DNA of 64,000 nt from JANQPA01 sp964628385 (GTDB lineage: Bacteria; Bacteroidota; Bacteroidia; Chitinophagales; Saprospiraceae). Below are positions 45,266-54,122 of the stretch, in pieces. A model generated the notes under the pieces. The model did not search any database. It worked only from the letters and a program-made list of their open reading frames with translations, and was not told where the DNA came from. A program made the translations under genes and the position numbers. Within the stretch, counting starts at the first letter, position 1; every line of letters begins with the position of its first letter. The stretch lies in assembly GCA_964628385.1 (NCBI GenBank), contig CAZVOD010000002.1, positions 79,169 to 143,168 of the forward strand, read 5' to 3'.

Positions 45266-45276
45266 ATTTAGGGCTC

Positions 45277-45316
45277 ACAGGCATCGAGTAATAATCAAAG
45301 AGTATTTGATGCCTGT
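45277..45316. repeat. 9-bp inverted repeat between ptrB and rlmF
   Basis: ACAGGCATC (45277-45285) and GATGCCTGT (45308-45316) pair perfectly with a 22-base loop. There is no T run, so it is a weak terminator at best. It lies just before a short open frame (ATG 45309 to TAA 45344) that ends in front of rlmF. Confidence 0.4.
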
Positions 45317-45356
45317 AGGGCTTTACGTGGTCATCATTGATTAACAAAATTCTTAC

Positions 45357-46298
45357 ATTATCGAAAAAAAACAGTTACATCCAAGCAATAAGCATCGTCA
45401 AGGGTATGACTTTCAGGAATTAGCAAATACTTTTCCTGAGCTTTCTAAGTATATTTTCGTTCATTCACACGGAAAAGCCACCATCAATTTTTCTGATCCC
45501 CTGGCAGTCAAAGCGCTGAATACGGCGTTGCTGCTTCATTACTACGGAATTGATTATTGGGATATCCCTGAACATTACCTGATTCCTCCAGTTCCGGGAA
45601 GGGCGGACTATGTCCATTACCTAGCAGACTTCCTGAAGCAAAGAAACCAAAATAAAAAACCAACGTATTCAAATTTACGCGTCTTGGACATCGGCACAGG
45701 TGCCAATTGTATTTATCCGATTCTGGGAATCAGCATTTATGGCTGGGCCTGCACGGGGTCTGATATTGATCAAACGGCTCTGAATAATGCAAAGCAAATA
45801 AAGGATAAAAATAAAAAGCTGAAAGAAAAGCTAACGCTCAAACACCAACCCAATAAAGATAAGATATTCGAAAACATTATATGGGACGGTGAGTACTACG
45901 ATCTTACAATGTGTAATCCTCCTTTTCATAGTTCAGCTGAAGAGGCAGCTAAAGTTAATATTAGGAAAAATAAAAACCTGGGTATTAAATCTTTGAAAGA
46001 AACACACCGAAATTTTAAAGGGCATAATCAAGAACTTTGGTATCCGGGTGGTGAGCTAGCATTCATAAAAAAGATGGTAAAAGAAAGTCAAACATACCAA
46101 CATCAAGTGCTTTGGTTTTCCAGTATTATATCTAACCAAGATAATATACCGAGAGTCGAGCAGCTACTTCAAGATAGAGGATGCCTGGAAATGAAGATCG
46201 TTCCAATGGCACAAGGTCAAAAAAAAAGCAGATTCATAGCGTGGACTTTCATGGATGCCAAAAAGGAAAAAGCGTGGATAGAATTTAGATGGAACTAA
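45357..46298 (+). CDS. rlmF: 23S rRNA (adenine-1618-N6)-methyltransferase
   Basis: Methylates A1618 in 23S rRNA. The family N-terminus LHPSNKHRQGYDF is encoded from 45375 on, followed by DPLAVKALN, PPVPGRADY, the SAM site LDIGTGANCIYP and the catalytic NPPF. The reading frame is open back to a TAA at 45342-45344, and no ATG, GTG or TTG occurs before codon 58 (TTG 45528), well inside the conserved core. The only plausible starts are ATT at 45357 or ATC at 45360, giving about 313 residues, the normal family length. A slip in the A8 run (45364-45371) that joins the TTG at 45337 is the alternative. Confidence 0.85.
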   Translation: MIEKKQLHPSNKHRQGYDFQELANTFPELSKYIFVHSHGKATINFSDPLAVKALNTALLLHYYGIDYWDIPEHYLIPPVPGRADYVHYLADFLKQRNQNKKPTYSNLRVLDIGTGANCIYPILGISIYGWACTGSDIDQTALNNAKQIKDKNKKLKEKLTLKHQPNKDKIFENIIWDGEYYDLTMCNPPFHSSAEEAAKVNIRKNKNLGIKSLKETHRNFKGHNQELWYPGGELAFIKKMVKESQTYQHQVLWFSSIISNQDNIPRVEQLLQDRGCLEMKIVPMAQGQKKSRFIAWTFMDAKKEKAWIEFRWN

Positions 46299-46638
46299 TT
46301 GTGATAGTATTGTTCTAGCATTTTTATTCTGTAAACTTTACAAAATTTAAACATATATGTGTGTGTTTGAATAAAATACTTTTGTAACATAGAAGATGGC
46401 TAAAATATTAAATAATGTAATGTACCCTGAGAGCGTTTTTAGAATGCGCTTTCATAGTCAGAAATGTAAGAATTAGCTCGTCATGTAACTCCGCTGTAGT
46501 CTCCTGACAGCCTATTCACTCGCAAAATAAAGAGGCGTATTTCGCTGTAGCGCGGAATACATCTGAGAGCATTTTCGGAAGGAAAGATCAATTCGACAAA
46601 ACACGCCCGGAATAGATCGGGTGAAATAACTTAAGCTT
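46299..46638 (+). promoter_or_regulatory. Long structured leader of the PAS sensor kinase gene
   Basis: No coding sequence. An exact -7 element TACTTTTG at 46377-46384 would give a leader of about 250 bases. It holds two hairpins (46537-46560, 9 bp with one G-T; 46602-46623, about 7 bp with a bulge, 15 bases before the ATG) and a near-identical 13-base repeat CTGAGAGCRTTTT at 46427 and 46563. A regulatory role for the leader is possible. Confidence 0.45.
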
Positions 46639-49257
46639 ATGGTTACACGTGGGTTGGTTAATTCAAAAACCTTTTACCATATCATCACAGATATGGCTGG
46701 TAACTATGTTTATGTCAACCAGCACTTCAAAGAAACCTTTCATTTTATCGCTGAGGATTTCATTGGTAAACCCTCCCATAATAGTTATCACCCCGAAGAT
46801 ATCAGCCGTTGCCTTTCTATTGTAGAAAAGTGTATTAACCACCCTGGGGAAGCTTTTTCTGTGAATCTTCGTAAGCCTTTACCAAATGATGAATATTTTT
46901 GGACTACTTGGGAGTTTAGCCTCCTTCATGATGAGTCGGGAGCCATGACTGGAATCAATTGTATAGGCTTTGACATCACGGAGGACAGAAAGAACAGAGA
47001 CAACCTCAAGAATCAAGAGCAACTACTGACTGAGCTTTCCAAACAGGTTCCCGGCGCTCTTTATCAATACCTTCAAAAGCAAGACGGTTCTTTCACATTC
47101 CTGTACGTCAGTACTGGCACGAAGGAGATTTATGAGTTAGCTCCAAAAGCCATTATGGAAAATGCTTACTTACCTTTTGAACGTACTCACCCTGCTGACC
47201 TGGAAAGAGTAATTGCCTCTATTAAAGAGGCTAATGAAACGCTCACGAATTGGGAATGCGACTTCAGGGTCAACTTACCTCAAAAAGGTACTCGCTGGGT
47301 CAGAGGATCCTCCAAACCTGAAGCACTACCATCTGGTGATATTTTGTGGCATGGTTTCCTAACAGATATTACAGATATCAGGAATACATATTATCAACTA
47401 GAGCAAAGTGAAAAGCAAAATAAAGCTGTTTTGCGGGCTATCCCAGACTTGATTTTCCGTTTCGATAAAAATTATCAATTCACGTATATCCGGGCAAATG
47501 ATCAATCGCTTTTAGCTGCACCGGCGCAATCAGTAATAGGTAAACCTTTCGAATCTTTTATCCCCACGCCGGTAGCTGATCTGGCCAAACAAAAAATTGA
47601 CGATACCATACGCGATAAAAACCTAAGTCAACTGGAGTACAGTCTTGATGTACCAAATGGCAAGAAACACTTTGAGATGCGTATCGTGCCTTTTGATAAA
47701 GATGAAGTACTGGCTATAGTACGGGATGTAACGGAGCGAAAAAAAGTAGAAGACGCTCTAAAAACCAGTGAGCGAAAATTTAGGGAGCTCTTCGAACTCG
47801 CTCCGGTAGGTATTTTTCTGACCGATACGAAGGAAGGAAAATTTCTTGAAATGAATAAAGCCTTTCTTGAATCTACCCAATACAATATTGATGAATTAGA
47901 AAGACTGGGTTATCAAGGCATTACTCCGGAAGAATATCAACAATTAGATAAGGAGCAAGGAGCTAAATTAATGACAACAGGAAAGTATGGCCCATTTGAG
48001 AAAGAATATATTAAAAAAGATGGGGAACGCTATCCCGTTCAATTAAATGGCATTATAGTATCCGGCGAAAATGGGGAACGAAAAGTATTATCTATTGCAA
48101 AGGATATGACAGATACCAAAAAGGAGCAACAACGCTTAAGGCTTTTTGAATCTGTTATCACCAATGCCAATGATTCTATAATTATTACGGATGCCAATCC
48201 GATATTTTATCCTGGCCCAAAGATTATTTATGTCAACGATGCATTTACTAAAATGACTGGTTATAGCCGGGAAGAGATAATAGGTAAAACTCCAAGAGTT
48301 CTTCAAGGGCCGGAAACTGACAGAGCTACTCTGGATCGTCTTGTAATAAAAATGCAGAAATGGGAGCCCTACGAAATAGAAATCATTAATTACAAGAAAA
48401 ATGGTGAAAAATTCTGGAATAGCTTATCTATTGTACCAGTAAAAGATGATAAGGACTGGCTGAAATACTGGATTGCAATAGAGCGGGATGTTACAGAACG
48501 TAAGAAAAGAGAAATCGAAAAGGAGCAGCTTATCAAAGAGTTGGTCCTTAGTAATAAGGAGCTCAAACAGTTTTCCTACATTACTTCCCATAACCTAAGA
48601 GCACCTATCACCAATTTGATTGGGCTGATTAATCTTGCTGAGACTATAGATATTGACAACCCTGAAATGCAGGAGATATTCGATGGGTTTAAAATAAGTG
48701 CTCAAACACTCAATGAAACGGTCAATGACTTGCTACGAGTTTTGGTAATCAAAAATAATCAGGCCATAGAGCAACAAGAATTAGAATTTGAAAAAATACT
48801 AAAAAGTATAACTACCCAGATTCGCCTTTCACTGGAGCATAGTAAAGCCATCATAGAAACAGATTTTAGTAAAGGGCCAGTAATCCATTTTAATAAATCA
48901 TATCTGGAAAGTATTTTTCTAAATCTGATTACCAATTCTATCAAGTATAAATCTACCACGAGGCAACTACACATAAAAATAGTCACTCAAGCCGAGCAAG
49001 ACTGTATCAGACTTACCTATCAGGATAACGGTTTAGGCCTGGATGTAAAAAAGCTCAAGCCCAGAATTTTTGGGCTTTACCAGAGGTTTCACGGGAATAC
49101 CGACGCCAAAGGACTGGGCCTTTACCTGATCAAATCTCAAGTGGAGGCGCTGGGCGGTAGTGTAGATGTAGATGGACAGATAAATAAAGGACTCACTTTC
49201 TATTTCGAATTTAAAGGTAACCCGGATGATAAAGCACATACTTTGCGTGGACGATGA
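46639..49257 (+). CDS. Multi-PAS sensor histidine kinase
   Basis: An 872-residue cytosolic kinase with no membrane segment. Five PAS units can be traced (about 13-115, 130-250, 260-375, 380-495 and 500-630), each ending in a D-I-T or D-V-T-E-R-K type PAC motif. HisKA follows with H651 in SHNLRAP, and a HATPase with N box (LNLITNSIKYK), DNGLGLD and GLGLYLI. The SHNLRAP form is usual in Bacteroidota phytochrome-like and PAS kinases. The partner is the response regulator that overlaps its 3' end by 32 bases. Confidence 0.93.
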   Translation: MVTRGLVNSKTFYHIITDMAGNYVYVNQHFKETFHFIAEDFIGKPSHNSYHPEDISRCLSIVEKCINHPGEAFSVNLRKPLPNDEYFWTTWEFSLLHDESGAMTGINCIGFDITEDRKNRDNLKNQEQLLTELSKQVPGALYQYLQKQDGSFTFLYVSTGTKEIYELAPKAIMENAYLPFERTHPADLERVIASIKEANETLTNWECDFRVNLPQKGTRWVRGSSKPEALPSGDILWHGFLTDITDIRNTYYQLEQSEKQNKAVLRAIPDLIFRFDKNYQFTYIRANDQSLLAAPAQSVIGKPFESFIPTPVADLAKQKIDDTIRDKNLSQLEYSLDVPNGKKHFEMRIVPFDKDEVLAIVRDVTERKKVEDALKTSERKFRELFELAPVGIFLTDTKEGKFLEMNKAFLESTQYNIDELERLGYQGITPEEYQQLDKEQGAKLMTTGKYGPFEKEYIKKDGERYPVQLNGIIVSGENGERKVLSIAKDMTDTKKEQQRLRLFESVITNANDSIIITDANPIFYPGPKIIYVNDAFTKMTGYSREEIIGKTPRVLQGPETDRATLDRLVIKMQKWEPYEIEIINYKKNGEKFWNSLSIVPVKDDKDWLKYWIAIERDVTERKKREIEKEQLIKELVLSNKELKQFSYITSHNLRAPITNLIGLINLAETIDIDNPEMQEIFDGFKISAQTLNETVNDLLRVLVIKNNQAIEQQELEFEKILKSITTQIRLSLEHSKAIIETDFSKGPVIHFNKSYLESIFLNLITNSIKYKSTTRQLHIKIVTQAEQDCIRLTYQDNGLGLDVKKLKPRIFGLYQRFHGNTDAKGLGLYLIKSQVEALGGSVDVDGQINKGLTFYFEFKGNPDDKAHTLRGR

Positions 49258-49633
49258 TCCGATCGCATTATTGATTATTAAAAGAGTAATAAAAAAGTAT
49301 TCGTTCGCCGAAAAGGTTGAATGTGCTAATGATGGACAACAGGCCATTGATTACCTAAAGATGCATTCACAAAAAACTGGCGATACTGAAAGTTCAGTTC
49401 CTGACTTAGTGTTATTGGACCTTAACATGCCAGTCATGAATGGTTGGGAATTCCTGAATGAGTATAAAGAAAGTATATCTAAAAAAATACCTGAATTAAA
49501 AATAGCTATTCTTTCTTCCTCTATTGACCCCAATGATAAAGAGCGTTCAGGAAAATATCCTAACGTGTTGGGTTTTTACTCCAAGCCTCTTTCCAGGGAA
49601 GATTTGGAGGATATCCAGGATAGATTGCAATAA
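49226..49633 (+). CDS. Single-domain response regulator (Rcp1-like)
   Basis: A 135-residue receiver with acidic D9-D10-D11, phospho-acceptor D65 (LLDLNMPVMNG), switch Ser in AILSSSI and Lys in YSKPLS. Its ATG lies inside the kinase gene (32-base overlap), so the pair is translationally coupled. The short form with an insert before D65 is that of Rcp1-type regulators paired with PAS or phytochrome kinases. No output domain. Confidence 0.93.
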   Translation: MIKHILCVDDDPIALLIIKRVIKKYSFAEKVECANDGQQAIDYLKMHSQKTGDTESSVPDLVLLDLNMPVMNGWEFLNEYKESISKKIPELKIAILSSSIDPNDKERSGKYPNVLGFYSKPLSREDLEDIQDRLQ

Positions 49634-49636
49634 TTA

Positions 49637-50260
49637 TCATATCAGCGGTACAGAGTTGGTGTTTCCACTGCGGTCTTTCTTAGTGAGCTTGTTACTTGGA
49701 TCGGTTATCCATTCTCCATCAACAATGAATTTGTATTCGTACTTCCCAGGGCTAAGATTAAGCTGTAAAGACCAGCCTTCCGTCTGCTTTTCCAATTTGA
49801 GGTAATCCTCATTCCAGTTCTTTAAGCGTTCCTGCCAATGCCTCCACTTTTCTTTTGCTGGCTCCTAATAAATAAGCGCGTTTTATAATCTTAAAGTTAT
49901 CAAATACTTTTCGCTTGACTTTTCGGTCAATAAGATTGATTTCTATGCCAGTATCCAGATTCAATTCAAATCAACGCCATTGACTTTTCCGTTCACAAAA
50001 ATACCATGATTTTCAAGTACGAAATCCAGACTATCAAAAGGCAGTTGCTCATTATAAGCCTCCTGATCAAACCTATTTTCCTTTTATCCAGCCGGGATAA
50101 AGTAATCAGCTTATTAGGATGTTTGGTCTGCACGGACTCTGTAAACTCCAAATCACAACAGAAAAGCACATCTTCACCGAGCCCAGTACCATCGCGCTAG
50201 GCATACTGTATTCCCTAGAAGGAATAGACAGATCCAACAACCTACAGAGGGTATGATAAG
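49637..50260 (-). pseudogene. Decayed gene with a DTG aspartyl-protease-like segment and a C-terminal AMPK-type glycogen-binding domain
   Basis: No intact frame exists, but the minus strand carries the remains of one protein in several frames. The C-terminal part (from about 49805 down to the stop at 49637) reads GWSLQLNLSPGKYEYKFIVD and then W-I-T-D-P-S-N, the signature of the AMPK-beta/CBM48 domain. The strands before it (YLLGASKRKVEALAGTLK) are one frame away. Further upstream IFVNGKVNGVDLN and LDTGIEINLID are again split, giving a pattern like retropepsin-type D-T-G proteases. At least three frameshifts are needed, and I see no clear start. Ends at the right are approximate. Confidence 0.7.
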
Positions 50261-50425
50261 CTTCATAATAATACAGCGTCAGAATGATGTTCTATTATAT
50301 TACCCATAAAACAGCCGAATCACAATGCTGAGTAGAGTCTATTAGATTAATTCTCCTAAGGATTCGACAAGAGCCTTGACAGCAACATAGCATTTTTTGT
50401 ATTTTACCGTAAACAAGAACAAGAT

Positions 50426-51400
50426 ATGCCTATATATTATCATCCTTTCCGATTTTTGCAAAATGCAGAAGAAGCTCGCCCTCCGGTGGATTGGGAAGAA
50501 GTAGAGAGTCGATTAGTTGAAAAGTACAGATACCAGGGCAAAAATGTCCTTCGCTTTGATGAAACCCGGCTCACGGTGCAGGAGGTGATTCACTTGATCA
50601 ATGATGCCGAGCTTCATGAGCGGCATCATCGCAAGCTTCTATTGATGGATGACTTGCTGGCCTTTTTAGAAAAGGGAAAACTGGGTTTTTTCAAAAACGA
50701 AAGAGAATGGCAAGCTTTTACTGATGCTAATTTCGTGGAATGGCTACGACCTTATTTCACTAAACGGTATAATCTATTGCTTAAAAAAGCTATTACCAGT
50801 ACTGAGATGACTCCTGACTACTCCTTTGTTTACGCTTTGGATAGTAAGTTTAACCTTCCGGAAAGTTACATAGCGCCCTGCTGCGAGGGCATTAATTTTA
50901 TCATCATGGATAAAGCCCGACAATTGGCGAGAATAGCCAGAGACGGTCACTACTTGATGCGCCCTTTTCAAACGCTATCAGTAGATTCCAGGCAGATACT
51001 ACGGCATTTTAAGGCATCTTACGGTGATATTTTCTCTAAACTTCCCCGGGAGGCCCTACCGGCCATTAATGATTATGCCGGGGCTATCCAGCAGATACAT
51101 AAGGGCATTATGATGGCTTCTGGTAATGACATCGGCAATATTAACCCCGCTCAGTTAAAACTTACAGAAGCTATAGCTGATTGTCACTTCAAACTCAGTG
51201 GTATGGACCAGTCTAGCTATTACCGTTTAAAGGGAACTTATCACAATGTAGAAAACTCTTATTCTGAAAAAGAAAAAAGAGAAGCGGAACGGGAATTTGA
51301 AGCTTATAATCAAGAACAAATGAAAGGCTACCGTAATGTGGCAGCCGTCATTATCATTTTAATGATGATCAGCCTGATTCTGGTTTATTTGTTATCTTAA
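50426..51400 (+). CDS. Unknown protein with C-terminal membrane anchor
   Basis: A 324-residue protein without a signal peptide, helical and charged, with a single hydrophobic segment at the very end (about 303-323). This is the arrangement of tail-anchored proteins facing the cytosol. A Lys/Glu-rich helix (about 275-300) precedes the anchor. No family recognised. It is convergent with the haloperoxidase-like gene and separated by a strong inverted repeat. Confidence 0.7.
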   Translation: MPIYYHPFRFLQNAEEARPPVDWEEVESRLVEKYRYQGKNVLRFDETRLTVQEVIHLINDAELHERHHRKLLLMDDLLAFLEKGKLGFFKNEREWQAFTDANFVEWLRPYFTKRYNLLLKKAITSTEMTPDYSFVYALDSKFNLPESYIAPCCEGINFIIMDKARQLARIARDGHYLMRPFQTLSVDSRQILRHFKASYGDIFSKLPREALPAINDYAGAIQQIHKGIMMASGNDIGNINPAQLKLTEAIADCHFKLSGMDQSSYYRLKGTYHNVENSYSEKEKREAEREFEAYNQEQMKGYRNVAAVIIILMMISLILVYLLS

Positions 51401-51416
51401 ATAAACGAACCAATTG

Positions 51417-51460
51417 CTAAGTTTTTCGAACAACAGATTAGACTTGTTCGAAAAACTTAG
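51417..51460. terminator. Perfect 17-bp inverted repeat between convergent genes
   Basis: CTAAGTTTTTCGAACAA (51417-51433) pairs fully with TTGTTCGAAAAACTTAG (51444-51460); the 10-base loop is 51434-51443. Four more pairs (51410-51413 with 51461-51464) extend it past a 3-base bulge. Symmetric, between two convergent genes; read as a bidirectional terminator. Confidence 0.7.
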
Positions 51461-51531
51461 TTGGCTACTACTATTTTACTCCTGCCGAAGTAGGTTTCAG
51501 GATTTTTCCAATTATATATCACATACTACCT

Positions 51532-53859
51532 TTACCTCAGTACCGTAAATTTTTCCACTCCCATAAACCCGCTTTTTTCACCTACCATTTTTAGCAAGTA
51601 TAGGCCATTGGATAGTTCTTTGGTATCGATATTTATTTGTCCGGTATTTAGACCTTTCTCTAACAGCCTAACGACTTTGCCGTCCAGCTTCATTATGGTA
51701 ATCATGGTATTCTCAGCCAAAGGCTCAAATTCCAAAATCATTTTATGGCTAACCGGATTGGGAAATAGCGAGAAAGAGTGATCAACCAGCTCCCTAGTAG
51801 AAGTAGCTATGTTGTCATCTATAAGGCCATTACAATCGTTATCGAGGCTGTCAGCCAATTCAGGTGCCCCCGGAAAAACGGTAGCATCGCGATCATTACA
51901 ATCGTCAAGGGCATTGAAACCATCTCCATCCAGGTCTGGATAGAAGAGCGCATCGGCAAAAACGACAGCATCATCAGCAACTTTCTTACCGATAATTCTT
52001 CCGGGAATATCATCGGCAGGTGGATGAATACCTCCCCAGATTCTGGAAAGGCTGGTTTCATCAGCTGCATCGCGGTATGTAGCCCATTGGAGTACAATAT
52101 CTTGACTGGGCCCTTGCTCAAAAGCTAAAAATTCATTTTTTCTGGCTTCAAATTCTCCTACCCCACCCGGAAAATAAGGATCACCTGTCAGAAAGGTCAG
52201 TACCTCCGCTGCTGTTCTTGAAAAGGTAGAATGCCCCGAAACGTACCCGGCAAAAGGAGGCGTTACAAAAGACGGCCGCTGATAGGGCCACCAATCGCCA
52301 GCTCTAATCCAGCCAACACCCGCTTTATCAGTCTTTGGATTACGGATATAACGGGGCCCTCGCCATGTGTATAGCTTTATTTTTCCAACATGTTGATTGC
52401 TATTTCCGGACAAAGGATCGTCCTCATCAATAACTTCAATATACCCTGGGATCAATGGAATACCACCGGGGTGAAAATTGGCAAGAGAGGAATCTGTGCT
52501 CTGCCCGAGCTCCGCCATGTAGCGAATAGCCGAAACAGGACGTACATAATCATACCAGCCCTTTACTCCCCAAGTTGCCACTGCTGCATCATGCATTGCT
52601 CCTCCCAAAGTGAGGTAAGCTTTCACATCCCATTCTAGCGGGTCTATTTCTTCGCCCATTCCACGATACCGCCTTTCAAAAAGTGGATGATCGTGTACGT
52701 AGTTCATAATAGAAAACCAATGACCAGGAGGCGTTTCCGAATCTGGGCCATCAGCCCAGAATTCTGCCAGTATTCTTGCAAAATCAGCCCTGGGCACAAT
52801 ATTGGGCTCGTAAGGCTGCCCCGTTACCGGGTTGATCTCATGCCCGGTACTATTATCTCCTCCAGACTCGAGGTTATAAAAATCTCTCATGGCCTCAAAC
52901 GTCTTCGGAAATAACTCCAGGCGATTACTGCCATTTGAAGCCGGAGAAATGTCTATAAAAACACTATCTTCAGGATCAAGGTGAGAAGCCCATACCGCCA
53001 CCAGCGCAAAGCCCCATTTGTATTCTTCGGAAAGGCCGCCAACCTGAGTCGTATCCAAGTAAGGTGGTGGCCCGGGATCGTGATATATCCAATACTCAAA
53101 ACCATCTCTTTCATAGATAACCCGATCTTCCTCTTTCAAAGCAAAAGGTGTGACCTGCCCCCATTCGGCACTCAAAAAATCAGGCGTATTTAAAGGAATA
53201 GAGTTACCAGACTGATCAATAAAAACATCCAAAGTGAGTGGCTGCCAGCGGTTAGGATCCGTCATCGACTCATTACCCGCGAAATCCATAACCAGTGGTT
53301 CATTCACCGGCTCATAAAATTCATTGGTGTAATCAAAAAGCTCGTTGGCACCATCATTAAAAGATAAGAAGAGGGTTTTTTCGGCTATGTAATTCCCCAG
53401 CGCCGCAGGACCATCGTTTTTATAATCTATGGAAGAAATATTGATATCATACCCCAACTTTAACATAGTAGAATCAAAAGAATTAAGCGTCTCTATCCCC
53501 CCGGGAGAAAATCGGAATCGGGTTTTCAGAATGCCGTAAGCAGCATAACTCATCGCTTCCTCCTGAGCTGCTCTTTTATCTTCAGGACTGACCAAGCTAT
53601 CGGCCTGAAATGGTTCAAAAGGGCAGTCACATTCCTGCGTGAGGAACAATGGCTGTGCAATTGAGTCATATACCGCCCATGCATCATATAAAACAGCACT
53701 TGTATGGTATAAATTCCTAGCATGAACGGTAGGCCTGGCAAAATCATTTCTTATGGCATTCAAAAGCGTTTCATTCCATTGCCTGGCCACAGAATATTGA
53801 GCCGACATCTGCAAACTCAGTGTCAACAAAAAAACGACTGTTGTAAAAGCTATTTTCAT
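51532..53859 (-). CDS. Secreted vanadium haloperoxidase-like (PAP2 superfamily) protein with T9SS sorting domain
   Basis: A 775-residue exported protein (signal peptide ending QMSAQ, residue 21). The C-terminal half of the main domain has the PAP2/vanadium-haloperoxidase pattern: RPSFVTPPF, SGHSTFS, and GGIHPPADD. A Ca-binding type repeat (DLDGDGFNALDDCNDRD) with paired Cys follows, as in MopE-type putative metal-binding motifs. The last 85 residues or so (from LFPNPV) are a T9SS type A sorting domain, so the protein goes to the surface or medium. Whether it halogenates or is a phosphatase cannot be told. Confidence 0.88.
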   Translation of the reverse strand: MKIAFTTVVFLLTLSLQMSAQYSVARQWNETLLNAIRNDFARPTVHARNLYHTSAVLYDAWAVYDSIAQPLFLTQECDCPFEPFQADSLVSPEDKRAAQEEAMSYAAYGILKTRFRFSPGGIETLNSFDSTMLKLGYDINISSIDYKNDGPAALGNYIAEKTLFLSFNDGANELFDYTNEFYEPVNEPLVMDFAGNESMTDPNRWQPLTLDVFIDQSGNSIPLNTPDFLSAEWGQVTPFALKEEDRVIYERDGFEYWIYHDPGPPPYLDTTQVGGLSEEYKWGFALVAVWASHLDPEDSVFIDISPASNGSNRLELFPKTFEAMRDFYNLESGGDNSTGHEINPVTGQPYEPNIVPRADFARILAEFWADGPDSETPPGHWFSIMNYVHDHPLFERRYRGMGEEIDPLEWDVKAYLTLGGAMHDAAVATWGVKGWYDYVRPVSAIRYMAELGQSTDSSLANFHPGGIPLIPGYIEVIDEDDPLSGNSNQHVGKIKLYTWRGPRYIRNPKTDKAGVGWIRAGDWWPYQRPSFVTPPFAGYVSGHSTFSRTAAEVLTFLTGDPYFPGGVGEFEARKNEFLAFEQGPSQDIVLQWATYRDAADETSLSRIWGGIHPPADDIPGRIIGKKVADDAVVFADALFYPDLDGDGFNALDDCNDRDATVFPGAPELADSLDNDCNGLIDDNIATSTRELVDHSFSLFPNPVSHKMILEFEPLAENTMITIMKLDGKVVRLLEKGLNTGQINIDTKELSNGLYLLKMVGEKSGFMGVEKFTVLR

Positions 53860-54122
53860 AATTATCTATCGTTATGGTATTTAAATGGATATTAATGCTA
53901 TAAACTCCAGGGTAATAGGGTGTTTAATAGGTATGATTAGAAAAATTATCAGCTCTACTTCGTTAGGGGTATAACTGGGTAGCCCAACTGTTTCTAACAA
54001 TACAAATATAAACTCATATTTGTCTTTTTTGCATCCTCAAAAAAGAGGAAAATATAAATAGCTTACATTTTGGAAACATCTAACAGAAATATGATTTTTA
54101 TAAAAAAAAGACATTTACAAAA

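Noticed and set aside
45528..45530. TTG as the start of rlmF
   Set aside because: It would remove about 57 conserved residues, including LHPxNxH and part of the DPLAVKALN block.
49524..49805. Plus-strand open frame of 93 codons after the response regulator
   Set aside because: It overlaps the real regulator gene and is antisense to the CBM48 fossil; its protein has no sensible character.
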